A stretch of 64,000 bases of DNA, taken from the NCBI RefSeq assembly GCF_030546645.1, contig NZ_JAUOTO010000007.1:248001-312000 (forward strand), read 5' to 3'. Source of the stretch: Flavitalea plasmicola (GTDB lineage Bacteria; Bacteroidota; Bacteroidia; Chitinophagales; Chitinophagaceae). The notes beneath the pieces were generated by a model. That model searched no databases, was not told the origin of the DNA, and worked only from the letters and a program-made list of their open reading frames with translations. Shown here one piece after another: positions 1 to 9,213 of this stretch (the stretch's first letter is position 1; each line of letters begins with the position of its first letter). The position numbers were made by a program, and so were the translations under genes.

Positions 1-7
1 AATACTT

Positions 8-511
8 ATGAAGCAACTACTCGTTTTGACCCTTTCCCTGATCACAGTAACGACTGCCATGGGCCAGCTGAAAGCAAAAGTAAAATGCCCCGACCTTTAT
101 GTGGATGTGCTGAACGGCACCGTGAATGACCAGAAGCCCAACTATGGATGGGCGGAGATAAAAGGCAGGATCCCCTGCTTTACCAGCGCGGTAGATGAAT
201 CATCGCCGGAGGCCAAATGCGGCCCCGCCATATTTTACAAGGATAAGGACGTCTCCTTCTACACAAAAAGACATTACATAGAGATCAGCGCCAAATTCGT
301 GGGCAAATGCAGCATTCCCCTCCTGGGCTCCAAAAGAGGCAGTCTTTTCAAAACCCTGGGCAACCCCAGGATGAAGGATGATCTGTGGGAGGCCTACGAC
401 ATGCAATACGGCACGCTGATACTGCACTACAATGTCGCCGGGGCGGCCGGCAAGGTGATAAAATTCCAGATGACCACCGAAAGCACGGAAACCATCCAGC
501 TCTGCGAATAA
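8..511 (+). CDS. secreted protein of unknown function
   Basis: A 167-residue protein starts with a clear Sec signal peptide: a Lys near the N-terminus, a hydrophobic stretch, and a likely cut after Ala-Met-Gly-Gln near residue 20. The mature part has six cysteines, which suggests disulfides in a periplasmic or extracellular protein. I recognise no family. It converges on the isomerase gene downstream. Its start is only 7 bases into the window, so the promoter is not visible, and a longer upstream start cannot be excluded although the signal peptide supports this one. Confidence 0.7.
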   Translation: MKQLLVLTLSLITVTTAMGQLKAKVKCPDLYVDVLNGTVNDQKPNYGWAEIKGRIPCFTSAVDESSPEAKCGPAIFYKDKDVSFYTKRHYIEISAKFVGKCSIPLLGSKRGSLFKTLGNPRMKDDLWEAYDMQYGTLILHYNVAGAAGKVIKFQMTTESTETIQLCE

Positions 512-533
512 GCAGCGCGCTTAGCACTACCCT

Positions 534-1082
534 TTATGGTTCCCTGTTTCTTTTGGTCCACTCGCCGATCAACGGAAAAGCCAGGTGAAACCAGCTGGTA
601 TAATGCGCGGGGTGCACAGCCAGATCCGCCTTGATCGCTTCCGGCGAAACAAACCGGTATTCACTTACCTCTTCAGGGTTAGGATGAACTTCCAGGTCAT
701 AATATCCCACGAACACATGATCGAACTCATGTTCCGTAAGCCCATTGTCAAAGGTGGATTTATAGGTGAAGTCGAATACCTTCTCTAATGCTGTTGTAAA
801 GCCCAGCTCCTCCGAAAGCCTGCGACGGGCAGCCTGGCAGGTGTCTTCTCCCGGTCGGGGATGGCTGCAGCACGCATTGGTCCAGAGCCCCGCGCTGTGA
901 TACTTTCCCGGCGACCTGCGCTGTAAAAGCATTTCCTTTTTTGAGTTGAAGATAAAAACGCTAAAAGCCCTGTGAAGCAGGGCTTTTCGATGAGCTTCCA
1001 TTTTTTCCATTACTCCCAGGGGCTCGTCAAGCTCGTTTACCAGGATCACTTCTTCCAGCATAGTACCCGGGCAATTAGACAT
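534..1082 (-). CDS. idi: isopentenyl-diphosphate delta-isomerase, type I
   Basis: Interconverts isopentenyl and dimethylallyl diphosphate in the cytosol, feeding carotenoids, quinones and undecaprenyl phosphate. The 182-residue length and Nudix fold fit type I IDI. TNACCSHP around residues 68-75 carries the catalytic Cys (Cys72 by comparison with TNSVCGHP of the E. coli enzyme), and the EHEFDHVF segment near residue 116 carries the acidic and metal-binding residues. The start ATG shares its A with the TAA stop of the sigma factor gene, so the two are translationally coupled. Coupling to an ECF sigma factor with a CarH-like regulator upstream suggests regulated isoprenoid supply, perhaps for carotenoids; that link is inference. 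Confidence 0.93.
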   Translation of the reverse strand: MSNCPGTMLEEVILVNELDEPLGVMEKMEAHRKALLHRAFSVFIFNSKKEMLLQRRSPGKYHSAGLWTNACCSHPRPGEDTCQAARRRLSEELGFTTALEKVFDFTYKSTFDNGLTEHEFDHVFVGYYDLEVHPNPEEVSEYRFVSPEAIKADLAVHPAHYTSWFHLAFPLIGEWTKRNREP

Positions 1083-1582
1083 TAGAATCGCTGAATTTGC
1101 GATTTCAATAATTTACGGGCAAAGTGAATGCGGCTCTTGATGGTGCCCAGCGGCTCCTGTAACATATCCGCGATCTCGTGGTATTTAAATCCGTCGAAAT
1201 ACAGCAGGAAAGGATTACGGAATATCTCCGGCAGCTTGTGGATCGCCGTCTGGATATCTTTCACCCGCAGATTGCTCTCCACCGCCCCGGGCACTGCCAG
1301 CTGGGCGGAGTTTAACAGGAAATCATTGGGCGTACTATCAAAAATGGTATTCTGTTTGGCTTTACGGCGGTAATTGTTGATGAAGATATTCCGCATGATC
1401 GTATATAGCCAGGCCTTTATATTGGTGCCGACATTATATTTATCCTTATTAGCTAAGGCCCGGAATAAGGTCTCCTGGAATAAGTCCTTGGCCGCCTCGG
1501 AATCACGGGTCAAAGTGATGGCAAAGGGCTTCAAAAACTCCGCATTATTGACCAAAAGTTGGTTGAATTCTACTGTGGCCAT
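1082..1582 (-). CDS. ECF-family RNA polymerase sigma factor
   Basis: A 166-residue sigma-70 family protein with region 2 (DLFQETLFRAL, then AWLYTIMRNIFINNYR around residues 35-75) and region 4 helix-turn-helix (YHEIADMLQEPLGTIKSRIHFARKLL near the C-terminus). It lacks regions 1 and 3, so it is an ECF type. No anti-sigma gene is adjacent; instead the next gene is idi, whose start overlaps the stop by one base. In other bacteria CarH-type regulators and ECF factors both control carotenoid genes in response to light, and this pair stands next to an isoprenoid gene here. The target regulon cannot be read from the window. Confidence 0.92.
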   Translation of the reverse strand: MATVEFNQLLVNNAEFLKPFAITLTRDSEAAKDLFQETLFRALANKDKYNVGTNIKAWLYTIMRNIFINNYRRKAKQNTIFDSTPNDFLLNSAQLAVPGAVESNLRVKDIQTAIHKLPEIFRNPFLLYFDGFKYHEIADMLQEPLGTIKSRIHFARKLLKSQIQRF

Positions 1583-1611
1583 GTTATAAAATTGTTTAAT
1601 AAAGTTCTACC

Positions 1612-1642
1612 CAAATTTAAACACAAAACGGATGCAGGACAA
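1612..1642 (-). promoter_or_regulatory. Bacteroidota-type promoter for the sigma factor-idi unit
   Basis: Read on the minus strand, TAAATTTG at 1619-1612 matches the -7 consensus TAnnTTTG exactly, and TTG at 1642-1640 provides the -33 element with a 20-nt spacer. The expected transcript start lies near 1605, leaving a leader of roughly 20 nt before the ATG at 1582. The match is by eye. Confidence 0.5.
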
Positions 1643-1888
1643 TAATTCGTGTCCAATGGTTTAGTTAAAAAAACAACTGCCGAAAGATCAATGATTTATT
1701 TCCCACCCTTTCTGTGTGCATTGGTTACTGCGAATAATATGCAAAAACAAGGCCTCTTCGGCGAGATCGCCGGTAAGGAAAAAAAAGACTGCCAAATAAG
1801 GGGAAAGGCTGACGAAAGAGGTAAAAAGGCGGGAAATCGAGGAAAAAAGCGCTGACAGACCTGCAGACAGCCTCTGCCACATTGAAGA
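1643..1888. other. non-coding stretch between regulator and sigma factor genes
   Basis: No convincing gene. The plus strand is strongly purine-rich from about 1776 to 1850, with several A runs. A perfect short inverted repeat, CGGCGA-GA-TCGCCG, lies at 1759-1772. Short open frames on either strand lack any recognisable protein character. The region could hold an operator for the MerR/B12 regulator, but I see no clear direct-repeat array. Confidence 0.4.
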
Positions 1889-2767
1889 TCAAAGCGTAGC
1901 GATAAACTCCTGTACTTCCGGAAGGCTCCGCTTGCAATGGATCCCGGCCGGTATTGGGCGAAGATGGTTCCTGGCCAGCTGACCGGAGATCACCAGGGGG
2001 ATATCCGGGATACACTGCCTGACCTGGGAAAGGAATTTCTCGAGGTTGAAACTGCCGGTAATACCCGTGAGATGTGTATACAGGTAATCGGGGCGCTTGT
2101 GTTTACTGACGAACGTCACGTCCTTCAGGGGCATATCCGCCCCCAGGTAAAGCACCCCAGCCCCGTGGGTCCGCAGCAGGTAATGTACATACAGCAACCC
2201 CAGCTCGTGGTGCTCACCCTCCGGGAGAAAGAGCAGCACCGTCCGGGACGCCTGCCGGAATGGCACAGCTTTTTCTATGCCTACGATCAGCTTCTGACGA
2301 ATGATATTGGATACCAGGTGCTCCTGGGCAGGATGGACATGATTGGTAAGCCACAGCAGGCCGATGCGGTGCAAAAAGGGGAAGATGATCTGGGAAATGG
2401 TCCGGTTGATCCCATGGCCAAGGACGTAGCCATCCAATAACCGCTCGAATGACACAGTGTCCAGGTCGATCATATGAGCGATCAGCTCATTCACCAGTTT
2501 CTCCTGGAGCGCTTCGGCATCGGAAAGTGAAAAGATCCTGTTCTTCAGCTCCTGCTCGCTCATCTTGTTGATCTGCGAGATCTTGTAGCCATATTTGTTC
2601 AGCAACGAAATATGCAGCACCCTCTTCAGCTCCTCGCTGCAATAATAACGGATATTGGTCTCCGTACGACAGGGCTTCAGAAAAGAATACCGCTGCTCCC
2701 ATATCCGGATCGTATGCGCTTTGATGCCGGATAGATTTTCCAGATCCTTTATCGTAAAAACGTTCAT
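1889..2767 (-). CDS. MerR-family regulator with cobalamin-binding domain (CarH/LitR type)
   Basis: Residues 1-75 form a MerR winged helix (FTIKDLENLSGIKAHTIRIWEQRY). The remainder is a four-helix cap plus Rossmann-like B12 domain. The cap motif W-x9-EH is intact (Trp139, Glu149-His150), and the cobalamin-contacting E-x-H-x-x-G is at Glu185-His187-Gly190. These are the signature motifs of the AdoCbl photoreceptor repressors that control carotenoid genes. The residue after Trp139 is Leu, where Thermus CarH has the His that becomes the upper ligand after light exposure, so the photochemistry may differ. It precedes the ECF sigma-idi unit on the same strand after a 306-bp gap. Confidence 0.9.
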   Translation of the reverse strand: MNVFTIKDLENLSGIKAHTIRIWEQRYSFLKPCRTETNIRYYCSEELKRVLHISLLNKYGYKISQINKMSEQELKNRIFSLSDAEALQEKLVNELIAHMIDLDTVSFERLLDGYVLGHGINRTISQIIFPFLHRIGLLWLTNHVHPAQEHLVSNIIRQKLIVGIEKAVPFRQASRTVLLFLPEGEHHELGLLYVHYLLRTHGAGVLYLGADMPLKDVTFVSKHKRPDYLYTHLTGITGSFNLEKFLSQVRQCIPDIPLVISGQLARNHLRPIPAGIHCKRSLPEVQEFIATL

Positions 2768-2840
2768 ACCCTGTTATTACAAGAGAAGCGGCAAGCTTGT
2801 TTATGCTTTGAAGGGCAATATATGAACTTTTTGGAATTGG

Positions 2841-3578
2841 CTAAAAGGTGTAATTCCGGATCATTCCGGTGTCGAGCAGCTTCTTCACCGCATCTTCAAT
2901 GCGGGCGCTACGGAGGTTTTCCAGGTGCTTTTGGTGGTGCAGATCAGTCCCCAGCAGGTCGACATATTTCTTTTTGATCAGGTATTGGGCTAATTCCTGG
3001 GAGCCTTTGCCATAATAGCCCTTGAGTGACAATAAATTAAGCTGAAAAAGACAGCCGGCATCCTTCAGCTGGTCATACCAGCTCTTGTTAGCCCCGAAAT
3101 ACAGATACCGCTCCGGATGGGCCAGGACAGGCTGGTAACCCTTCAGCTGAATATGGAACAGGGTATCCTTTAGATTAATGGCCGGAACAGCAAATGACAG
3201 CTCCACCAGCACCATTTTGTCCTTCAAGGTCAGCAGGGGCTGATCCGTCTCCAGCAGATCAGTGAAATGTTCATCCATCAGGTATTCCGCCGCAGCCCGG
3301 AACTCCAGGGTCATATCCTGGCGGCGAAGCTCTGCCTGCACCGCCTGGAACCCTTCCCCGATGGTAGCAGGCGTATTCGGATAATAGTCCGACAGCACAT
3401 GCGGGGTAGTGATCAGCTTATGATAGCCGAGATCGACCAGCCCTCTTATCAGCTGGAGTGAATCCTCCATATCCTTCGCCCCGTCATCGATGCCGGGGAT
3501 CAAATGGGAATGCATGTCGCAGCCGATCCCGCTGAAGTCCGGGATATAAGCGCCGGATCTTTTAAAAAATGTAAACAC
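2841..3578 (-). CDS. PHP-type protein-tyrosine phosphatase (CpsB/YwqE family)
   Basis: A 245-residue cytosolic metal-dependent phosphatase that dephosphorylates tyrosine autokinases of exopolysaccharide systems. The DMHSHLIPGIDDG motif near residue 21 supplies PHP metal ligands, TTPHV follows near residue 59, and AHPERY and GTDLHH near the C-terminus complete the metal site. Length matches the CpsB/YwqE family. It is the last gene of the exopolysaccharide locus, while its presumed substrate, the Wzc-like kinase, is near the first, so both ends of the transcript encode one phosphorylation cycle. A 40-bp gap separates it from fcl. Confidence 0.9.
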   Translation of the reverse strand: MFTFFKRSGAYIPDFSGIGCDMHSHLIPGIDDGAKDMEDSLQLIRGLVDLGYHKLITTPHVLSDYYPNTPATIGEGFQAVQAELRRQDMTLEFRAAAEYLMDEHFTDLLETDQPLLTLKDKMVLVELSFAVPAINLKDTLFHIQLKGYQPVLAHPERYLYFGANKSWYDQLKDAGCLFQLNLLSLKGYYGKGSQELAQYLIKKKYVDLLGTDLHHQKHLENLRSARIEDAVKKLLDTGMIRNYTF

Positions 3579-3618
3579 TGATCATGATTGAATTTTAGCG
3601 TTCTCTGAAAATCTCTCC

Positions 3619-4548
3619 TCAGGGATTATCCCTCTTAAAATCCTCGTATACCTTCCGGATGCCATCCTCCAGGCTGATGGAGGCCTTCCAACCCAGCTTA
3701 TGCAATTTGTTCACATCCATCAATTTCCGGGGCGTTCCGTCCGGCTTGGAAAGATCGTGCTTTACCTCCCCTTCATAACCTACGATCCTTTTGATCAGCT
3801 GGGCCAGCTCACCGATCTCCAGGTCCTCTCCCGTGCCTATGTTCACAAATCCCGGTTCATTATATTGCTGCATCAGGAAATAACACGCGTCCGCCAGATC
3901 GTCCGCATGAAGGAACTCCCGGCGCGGCTTGCCCGTGCCCCACAGTACGACCGAAGGCTCCCCCATCTTCTTTGCTTCATGGAATTTACGGATAAGTGCG
4001 GGAAGAACATGAGAATTGTTCAGATCGTAATTGTCATTGGGCCCATAGAGATTCGTAGGCATCACCGAAATGAAATTACAGCCGTACTGCGACCGGTAGG
4101 CGTCAGCCATCTTGATGCCGGCGATCTTGGCGATGGCATACGGCTCATTGGTCGGCTCCAGCTCCCCGGTGAGCAGCGAATCCTCTTTCAACGGCTGAGG
4201 CGCCAGCTTGGGGTAGATACAGGATGACCCCAAAAACATCAGTTTTTTTACGCCTGCCCGGTAAGCCGCATCGATGATGTTATTTTGGATCATCAGGTTG
4301 TCATACAGGAATTCGGCCCGGTACGTATTATTCGCGAGAATACCTCCCACCTTTGCCGCAGCCAGGAAAACATGGTCCGGGCGCTCTTTTTCGAAAAAAG
4401 CATGCACGGCCGCCTGGTTCCGCAGATCCAGCTCTTTGGAGGTCCTTTCCACAAAGTTCGAGAACCCTTCCTTCTTCAATTTCCGGGTGATGGCCGAGCC
4501 AACCATTCCACGATGGCCGGCTACATAGATCTTATCGTTTTGTTGCAT
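3619..4548 (-). CDS. fcl: GDP-L-fucose synthase
   Basis: Bifunctional 3,5-epimerase/4-reductase that turns GDP-4-keto-6-deoxymannose into GDP-L-fucose with NADPH. A 309-residue [12 protein letters not shown] at residues 11-19 is the dinucleotide motif, LGSSCIYP carries the catalytic Ser region, and the YAIAK motif (about residue 137) carries Tyr and Lys. It ends the sugar-nucleotide block with gmd, separated from it by an acyltransferase gene, and has a 4-nt gap to that gene. Substrate and product fit two fucosyltransferase genes further upstream in the same transcript. Confidence 0.95.
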   Translation of the reverse strand: MQQNDKIYVAGHRGMVGSAITRKLKKEGFSNFVERTSKELDLRNQAAVHAFFEKERPDHVFLAAAKVGGILANNTYRAEFLYDNLMIQNNIIDAAYRAGVKKLMFLGSSCIYPKLAPQPLKEDSLLTGELEPTNEPYAIAKIAGIKMADAYRSQYGCNFISVMPTNLYGPNDNYDLNNSHVLPALIRKFHEAKKMGEPSVVLWGTGKPRREFLHADDLADACYFLMQQYNEPGFVNIGTGEDLEIGELAQLIKRIVGYEGEVKHDLSKPDGTPRKLMDVNKLHKLGWKASISLEDGIRKVYEDFKRDNP

Positions 4549-4552
4549 ATTG

Positions 4553-5641
4553 TTATCCTCTTCTGGCTCCTAAATTTAATTGGCGTCGAAAATAAAATGA
4601 TTCAAACAGTTTATAACTTATAAAACTGACAGGAATAAGTACGACAAGGACAAGCAATATTGTTAAGAACACCCCGGCAGCATTCTGGGGCATATATTTT
4701 CCAAAGTGGGTAAAAATGATCTCCAGCATGAAATTGTGCCAAAGATAAAAACTGTAAGAGATCCGGCCAAGACCGGCGAAATACCTGTTCCCCCAGATCC
4801 GGGACAAGGTATTGTTTTCAAGACAGGAATAGATCATACAAGCAAAGCCCATTGTCATCAGCAATGGACCGATGCTCTGAAAGATAAAGCCTGCCGAATG
4901 CATTCTGGCTACAAACCCCGAGTAAAAGAACAATTTTCCCGTATAAGCGATCACAAACCCGGCAAATATGCTCCACCAATTGGAGAAAAAAGGCACCTTT
5001 TTCTGCGTGGCGAAAAAGTACCCCATCAATATTCCCCAGCCAAAGTGCCCGATATTGCAAAATATAGTGTACCACCACGCGTCTCCCGGCATAAAGATTC
5101 CTTTATAATGCAATAGGTTCAGGAATAGATGGATGCCAAAAAGCAAGCCAACTGTTCGCAGGATGCCTATCCTGTTGATCTGGACAAAGATCAGGGGCAA
5201 CAACAGGTAAAAATGCCATTCTACCGCCAATGACCAGAATATTCCTTCGATCTCCGCATTGGGAATATGGTTCTGCAGGAAAATAAAATTGAAGAAAAGC
5301 CTGTACGGCAGATTATGCGGGAACCATGCGTAATGGGCCAATGCAAATATCGTACAGGCTACATAAAATGCCGGCGCTATCCGCAGCCATCTTTTTTTCC
5401 AGAAAGCTATTGCCGTCTGGAAATTATACGTCTCTTGTTTGGAAAGGACCAGGTAGAAGCAAAAGCCGCTTATCACGAAGAACAGATGCACGCCGGACCC
5501 CCATAAATTGAGGATCTGCATGACATCGATACCGCCTACCTTGAATGCCGGAGTATTGAAAGCGCTCCAGGTGTGAGCATACAATACTCCCATGGCGGCA
5601 ATAATTCGCCACCCATCGATACTGCCGATTCTTTTATTCAT
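4553..5641 (-). CDS. acyltransferase 3 family membrane protein
   Basis: A 362-residue integral membrane protein with about ten hydrophobic helices. The N-terminal part has the family features [22 protein letters not shown] (His in helix 1) and a conserved [11 protein letters not shown] segment. Acyltransferase-3 (OafA/WcaH-like) proteins move acyl groups, usually acetate, from the cytoplasm onto polysaccharide sugars. Its start overlaps the stop of gmd by 8 nt. Acceptor sugar is unknown; fucose is an obvious candidate because the gene lies between gmd and fcl, but that is inference. Confidence 0.88.
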   Translation of the reverse strand: MNKRIGSIDGWRIIAAMGVLYAHTWSAFNTPAFKVGGIDVMQILNLWGSGVHLFFVISGFCFYLVLSKQETYNFQTAIAFWKKRWLRIAPAFYVACTIFALAHYAWFPHNLPYRLFFNFIFLQNHIPNAEIEGIFWSLAVEWHFYLLLPLIFVQINRIGILRTVGLLFGIHLFLNLLHYKGIFMPGDAWWYTIFCNIGHFGWGILMGYFFATQKKVPFFSNWWSIFAGFVIAYTGKLFFYSGFVARMHSAGFIFQSIGPLLMTMGFACMIYSCLENNTLSRIWGNRYFAGLGRISYSFYLWHNFMLEIIFTHFGKYMPQNAAGVFLTILLVLVVLIPVSFISYKLFESFYFRRQLNLGARRG

Positions 5642-6749
5642 ATTGATTTTTGATGTTAAACCCGGACTCTTTTAATATCTTTTCCTTCCGGAACAGCTGT
5701 ACATCCGAATTCACCATCTCCTTCACCAGCATGGGAAGATCATACTTTGGCTTCCAGCCCAGCTTTTGATGCGCCTTCGTGGGATCGCCGATCAGCAGGT
5801 CCACTTCCGTGGGGCGGTAATAACGCGCATCCACGGCTACCACTTCTTTGCCCACTTCTACGATGAAGTCAGGATTGGTGCTGGCGACGACGATGCCCAC
5901 TTCTTTTTCTTCCTTGCCCTTGAATTCCACTTCGATCCCCACTTCGGCAAAAGCCATCCGCACAAATTCACGCACAGGCGTTGTCACGCCGGTGGCAATG
6001 ACAAAATCCTCCGGCTCCGGCTGCTGAAGTATGCGCCACATGGCCTCCACATAGTCCTTTGCATGCCCCCAGTCACGACGGGCATCCAGGTTACCCAGAT
6101 ATATCTTATCCTGCAGCCCCAGGGCGATCTTGGCTACTCCGCGGGTGATCTTACGGGTGACGAAGGTTTCACCGCGCAGGGGCGATTCGTGGTTGAAAAG
6201 GATCCCATTGGTCGCATACATTTTATACGCTTCCCTGTAGTTCACCGTGATCCAGTAACCATAGAGCTTGGCCACTGCATAGGGGCTCCTTGGATAAAAA
6301 GGAGTGGTCTCGCTTTGCGGCACCGCCTGTACCAGTCCGTATAATTCCGAAGTGGACGCCTGGTAGATCTTCGTCTTTTTCGTAAGACCCAGCAGCCGTA
6401 CTGCCTCCAGTATCCGCAATGTTCCGATGCCATCGGCATTGGCCGTATATTCCGGTGTCTCGAAGCTCACGTGCACATGGCTCATCGCCGCCAGGTTATA
6501 TATCTCGTCCGGCTGCGTCTCCTGGATGATGCGGATCAGGTTCGTGCTGTCCGTCAAGTCGCCGTAATGAAGATGAAAGTGGACATTTTTTTCATGTGGG
6601 TCCTGGTAAAGATGATCGATCCTGTCCGTATTGAAAAGAGAGGACCTTCTCTTGATGCCATGTACGATATACCCTTTTTTTAAAAGCAGCTCGCTCAGGT
6701 AGGCTCCATCCTGTCCGGTGACGCCCGTAATTAACGCGACTTTTGCCAT
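5634..6749 (-). CDS. gmd: GDP-mannose 4,6-dehydratase
   Basis: Makes GDP-4-keto-6-deoxy-D-mannose, the first committed step to GDP-L-fucose. A 371-residue extended SDR with [10 protein letters not shown] at residues 8-17, KRRSS after the first strand, [11 protein letters not shown] in the active-site region, STSELYG and the YAVAK catalytic Tyr-Lys. The [19 protein letters not shown]-terminal block is diagnostic of Gmd. It lies three bases from the preceding glycosyltransferase gene. Its 4-keto product could in principle also feed the 2,3-dehydratase found upstream, although that enzyme normally uses dTDP-sugars. Confidence 0.96.
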   Translation of the reverse strand: MAKVALITGVTGQDGAYLSELLLKKGYIVHGIKRRSSLFNTDRIDHLYQDPHEKNVHFHLHYGDLTDSTNLIRIIQETQPDEIYNLAAMSHVHVSFETPEYTANADGIGTLRILEAVRLLGLTKKTKIYQASTSELYGLVQAVPQSETTPFYPRSPYAVAKLYGYWITVNYREAYKMYATNGILFNHESPLRGETFVTRKITRGVAKIALGLQDKIYLGNLDARRDWGHAKDYVEAMWRILQQPEPEDFVIATGVTTPVREFVRMAFAEVGIEVEFKGKEEKEVGIVVASTNPDFIVEVGKEVVAVDARYYRPTEVDLLIGDPTKAHQKLGWKPKYDLPMLVKEMVNSDVQLFRKEKILKESGFNIKNQYE

Positions 6750-6752
6750 AAT

Positions 6753-7499
6753 TTACTTGATTATATATTGGTGAATCTTTCTTAACGGTTTGATATAAAG
6801 CGTGAAAAAATACGGTTCTAATTCATTCAATTTCCAGGCCAATCTATCTTCCTTATTCGCACGGAGCCTGTTGCCCAGTGACGCATTGCTCATTCCGCCG
6901 GCCCGCATCTTCACGATCACCCGGGGAATATAGTGTGCGGAGAAATCGTGTTTAAGCAATACCCTGAGCATCAACTCATAGTCGGCGGCGCTCCGGAGAC
7001 TTAGATTAAAATACCCCGCCCGGTCATACACTTCCTTCCGGACAAAAAAAGTAGGGTGGGGAGGCATCCAGCCGAAATAAAAATTTCTTTTCCTGTATGC
7101 TCCCGAATGCCAGGTCCGGAGGACCTTGTCCGGGTTGTCGGCATGCACATATTGCAGGTCGGCATACACCGTCATCACTTTCGGGTCCAGGAAGGCCTTC
7201 GCCACTTCGGACAGCACCTCCGGATCAGTATACATATCGTCGGAGTTCAGTATACCCACCACATCGCCCGTAGCCATGCCGATACCCTTATTCATGGCGT
7301 CATAGATCCCCTTGTCCTTCTCGGAGATGATCTTCGCCACATGCGAAAATTGTGAAACGATCTCCAGCGTCTTGTCCGTGGACCTGCCATCTACTATAAT
7401 GTGCTCCACATCAGCATACCGTTGCCTCCGGATACAGGTAAGCGTGTCGCTGACCGTGGCGGCGCTGTTGAACGTGGCGGTGATGATAGATATTTTCAC
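6753..7499 (-). CDS. glycosyltransferase family 2
   Basis: A 248-residue GT-A fold cytosolic transferase. It opens with ISIITATFNSAATV, has VDGRSTDKT after the first sheet, and a metal-binding Asp-Asp in GILNSDDMYTD near residue 88. No transmembrane segment is visible except possible peripheral helices at the C-terminus. Resembles WcaE/WcaA-type colanic acid transferases in length and layout. The stop and the upstream acetyltransferase overlap by 4 nt at the gene junction, so it is part of the continuous exopolysaccharide transcript. Donor and acceptor cannot be told. Confidence 0.88.
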   Translation of the reverse strand: MKISIITATFNSAATVSDTLTCIRRQRYADVEHIIVDGRSTDKTLEIVSQFSHVAKIISEKDKGIYDAMNKGIGMATGDVVGILNSDDMYTDPEVLSEVAKAFLDPKVMTVYADLQYVHADNPDKVLRTWHSGAYRKRNFYFGWMPPHPTFFVRKEVYDRAGYFNLSLRSAADYELMLRVLLKHDFSAHYIPRVIVKMRAGGMSNASLGNRLRANKEDRLAWKLNELEPYFFTLYIKPLRKIHQYIIK

Positions 7500-8053
7500 A
7501 GTATAGTCCTCGTTTTGATCGCAGTGGCGGGGTTTCCCTTATAAATAGTATAAGGGTCCAGGTCGCCACCCGACACTGAATTGGCCGTTAAGATACTATG
7601 GCTCCGGCAGGTAGTTCCCCCCAGCACGGTAGCCCTGGCGCAGATCCACACCCCATCCTCCAGGGTAATGGGCGCCGTCAGGAAATCGAATGTTTCTTTC
7701 CTGTGGTCGTGGCTGCCTGTCAATAGCAGGCATCCCTGCGACAGCGCTACATGGTTTCCAATCACCACATCCGATAAATTGTCGATCCACACGCCCTCCC
7801 CGATCCATGAATGATCGCCGATCCGCAGCTTCCAGGGGAACTTTATATTCACGGAAGGCTTGATCACCACACCCGCGCCGACCTTTGCGCCAAACAAGCG
7901 CAGCAGGGCCCTTTTGGCAGACGAGAGGACAACCAACGGATTTTTGAAGAACAGTATATTCACGAAATACCAGCTCACCTGCCGGAAGCGGGAAGCCCCG
8001 ATCCGGATCGTTGTCCGGTATATGGCCAGGTTCACCTGTTTGCTTGCTTCCAT
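7496..8053 (-). CDS. WcaF-like hexapeptide acetyltransferase
   Basis: A 185-residue left-handed beta-helix protein with hexapeptide repeats from about residue 75 to 165 (IGDHSWIGEGVWIDNLSDVVIGNH and onward) and the GSHD.RKETF loop that marks WcaF-type colanic acid acetyltransferases. It should transfer acetyl from acetyl-CoA to a sugar or lipid-linked intermediate in the cytosol. The N-terminal segment RQVSWYFVNILFFKNP is typical of this subfamily. It overlaps the following gene by 4 nt and the preceding one by 22 nt. Confidence 0.85.
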   Translation of the reverse strand: MEASKQVNLAIYRTTIRIGASRFRQVSWYFVNILFFKNPLVVLSSAKRALLRLFGAKVGAGVVIKPSVNIKFPWKLRIGDHSWIGEGVWIDNLSDVVIGNHVALSQGCLLLTGSHDHRKETFDFLTAPITLEDGVWICARATVLGGTTCRSHSILTANSVSGGDLDPYTIYKGNPATAIKTRTIL

Positions 8054-9213
8054 GTCATAATGTTTTCTATGGCCCAGGCAATCGCCTCATAAGAAAAGCG
8101 AAGAACGTGGTGTCTGGAAGCTGTTTTCATGCGCCCCAGCAAGACCCTGTCTGCAAGGAGGCCCTCTACCCATTCCCGGCCTTTTTCCGGATCTTCCGAT
8201 CCAACGATCAGTCCATTCCGTCCTTCATCCACCAGGTCAACAGCACCGCCCACTTTGTCGGACAGCAATAAGGCGCATCCGCTGGCCATGGCCTCATTGG
8301 CGCCCAGGCCCCAGGTCTCGCCCGGTCCCCTGGAAGGTAGCACAAAGATATCGCCCATACGGTATATGACGGGCATTTGCTGCTGGTTTTGAAAATCCAG
8401 GAACAGGATCCTTGCATCGGCGCCCGCGGCCTGCTTTAGCTCCTCTTCCAAAACGCCATTTCCGACGATGAGCACCTTCAACCGGGGATCGCTTATCCGC
8501 CGGGCCAGCTCCAGGAGAAAGAAGGGGTTCTTCTTTGGCTCCAGCTTTCCTGCAAAAAGCAGCACAAGGTCATCTTCCTTTATCCCAAGCTGCAACCGCT
8601 TGTCGGCCGCCTGCCGGCTATAGACATCGTCCGGCACGGCGAATCGATGATTGTCTATTGCGTGCGGCGCATAAACCAATTCCTTTTCCTTCAGGCCATG
8701 GGCCAGGAAATATTGCTTATTGTTCGTTCCCACATACAGGGCATGATCCACGTGGCTGTACACCCATCGGAGCAGCAACCGCCTGATCCGCCGCCGGATG
8801 CCCGGGACCTCGTCCAGCAGGGTAGAGTCGCCCCTGAATATTACAGGCACCTTGCCATGAAAATGCCGCATACAGCGGAGATGGCTGTGGAAGCTCCAGC
8901 CGAATACCAATACAGCATCAGCCTGCCATGATGCGATCTCCTTAGGCAGGGTCGGATTCACCAGGCCGCCAAAATGATGGCTGCCGGGATCCTTAGCCGT
9001 ATTCTTTACAAAAGTATATGCATATCCTTCCAGCAAGGGAATGTCCCATTCGATCTTCTTCCCGAAATCAGGATCGTATTTTGCCCCCTGCCCGGACTGT
9101 TCCCAGGTGTAAAAAACCCTGATCTCCACCTTTCCGCGAGCCGCCAGTAGTTGGAACAAAGGCGCATTATATTGAATGGGATGACTGGTGACAATTGCTA
9201 GCTTTTTCATCAA
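8032..9213 (-). CDS. glycosyltransferase family 4
   Basis: A 393-residue GT-B retaining transferase. N-terminal half begins KLAIVTSHPIQYNAPLF; the C-terminal nucleotide-sugar half carries LFAGKLEPKKNPFFLL and the EX7E motif (Glu-Thr-Trp-Gly-Leu-Gly-Ala-Asn-Glu) around residue 320. No membrane span, so likely cytosolic or peripheral. Starts 4 nt inside the end of the next upstream gene, consistent with translational coupling along the operon. Sugar specificity unknown. Confidence 0.9.
   Translation of the reverse strand: MMKKLAIVTSHPIQYNAPLFQLLAARGKVEIRVFYTWEQSGQGAKYDPDFGKKIEWDIPLLEGYAYTFVKNTAKDPGSHHFGGLVNPTLPKEIASWQADAVLVFGWSFHSHLRCMRHFHGKVPVIFRGDSTLLDEVPGIRRRIRRLLLRWVYSHVDHALYVGTNNKQYFLAHGLKEKELVYAPHAIDNHRFAVPDDVYSRQAADKRLQLGIKEDDLVLLFAGKLEPKKNPFFLLELARRISDPRLKVLIVGNGVLEEELKQAAGADARILFLDFQNQQQMPVIYRMGDIFVLPSRGPGETWGLGANEAMASGCALLLSDKVGGAVDLVDEGRNGLIVGSEDPEKGREWVEGLLADRVLLGRMKTASRHHVLRFSYEAIAWAIENIMTWKQANR

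Noticed and set aside
1759-1772. Perfect inverted repeat CGGCGA-GA-TCGCCG as a terminator
   Set aside because: The loop is only 2 nt and there is no U tract on either strand after the stem.
1649-1855. Short open frame between regulator and sigma factor
   Set aside because: A purine-rich Lys/Arg-heavy translation without protein character; more likely non-coding.
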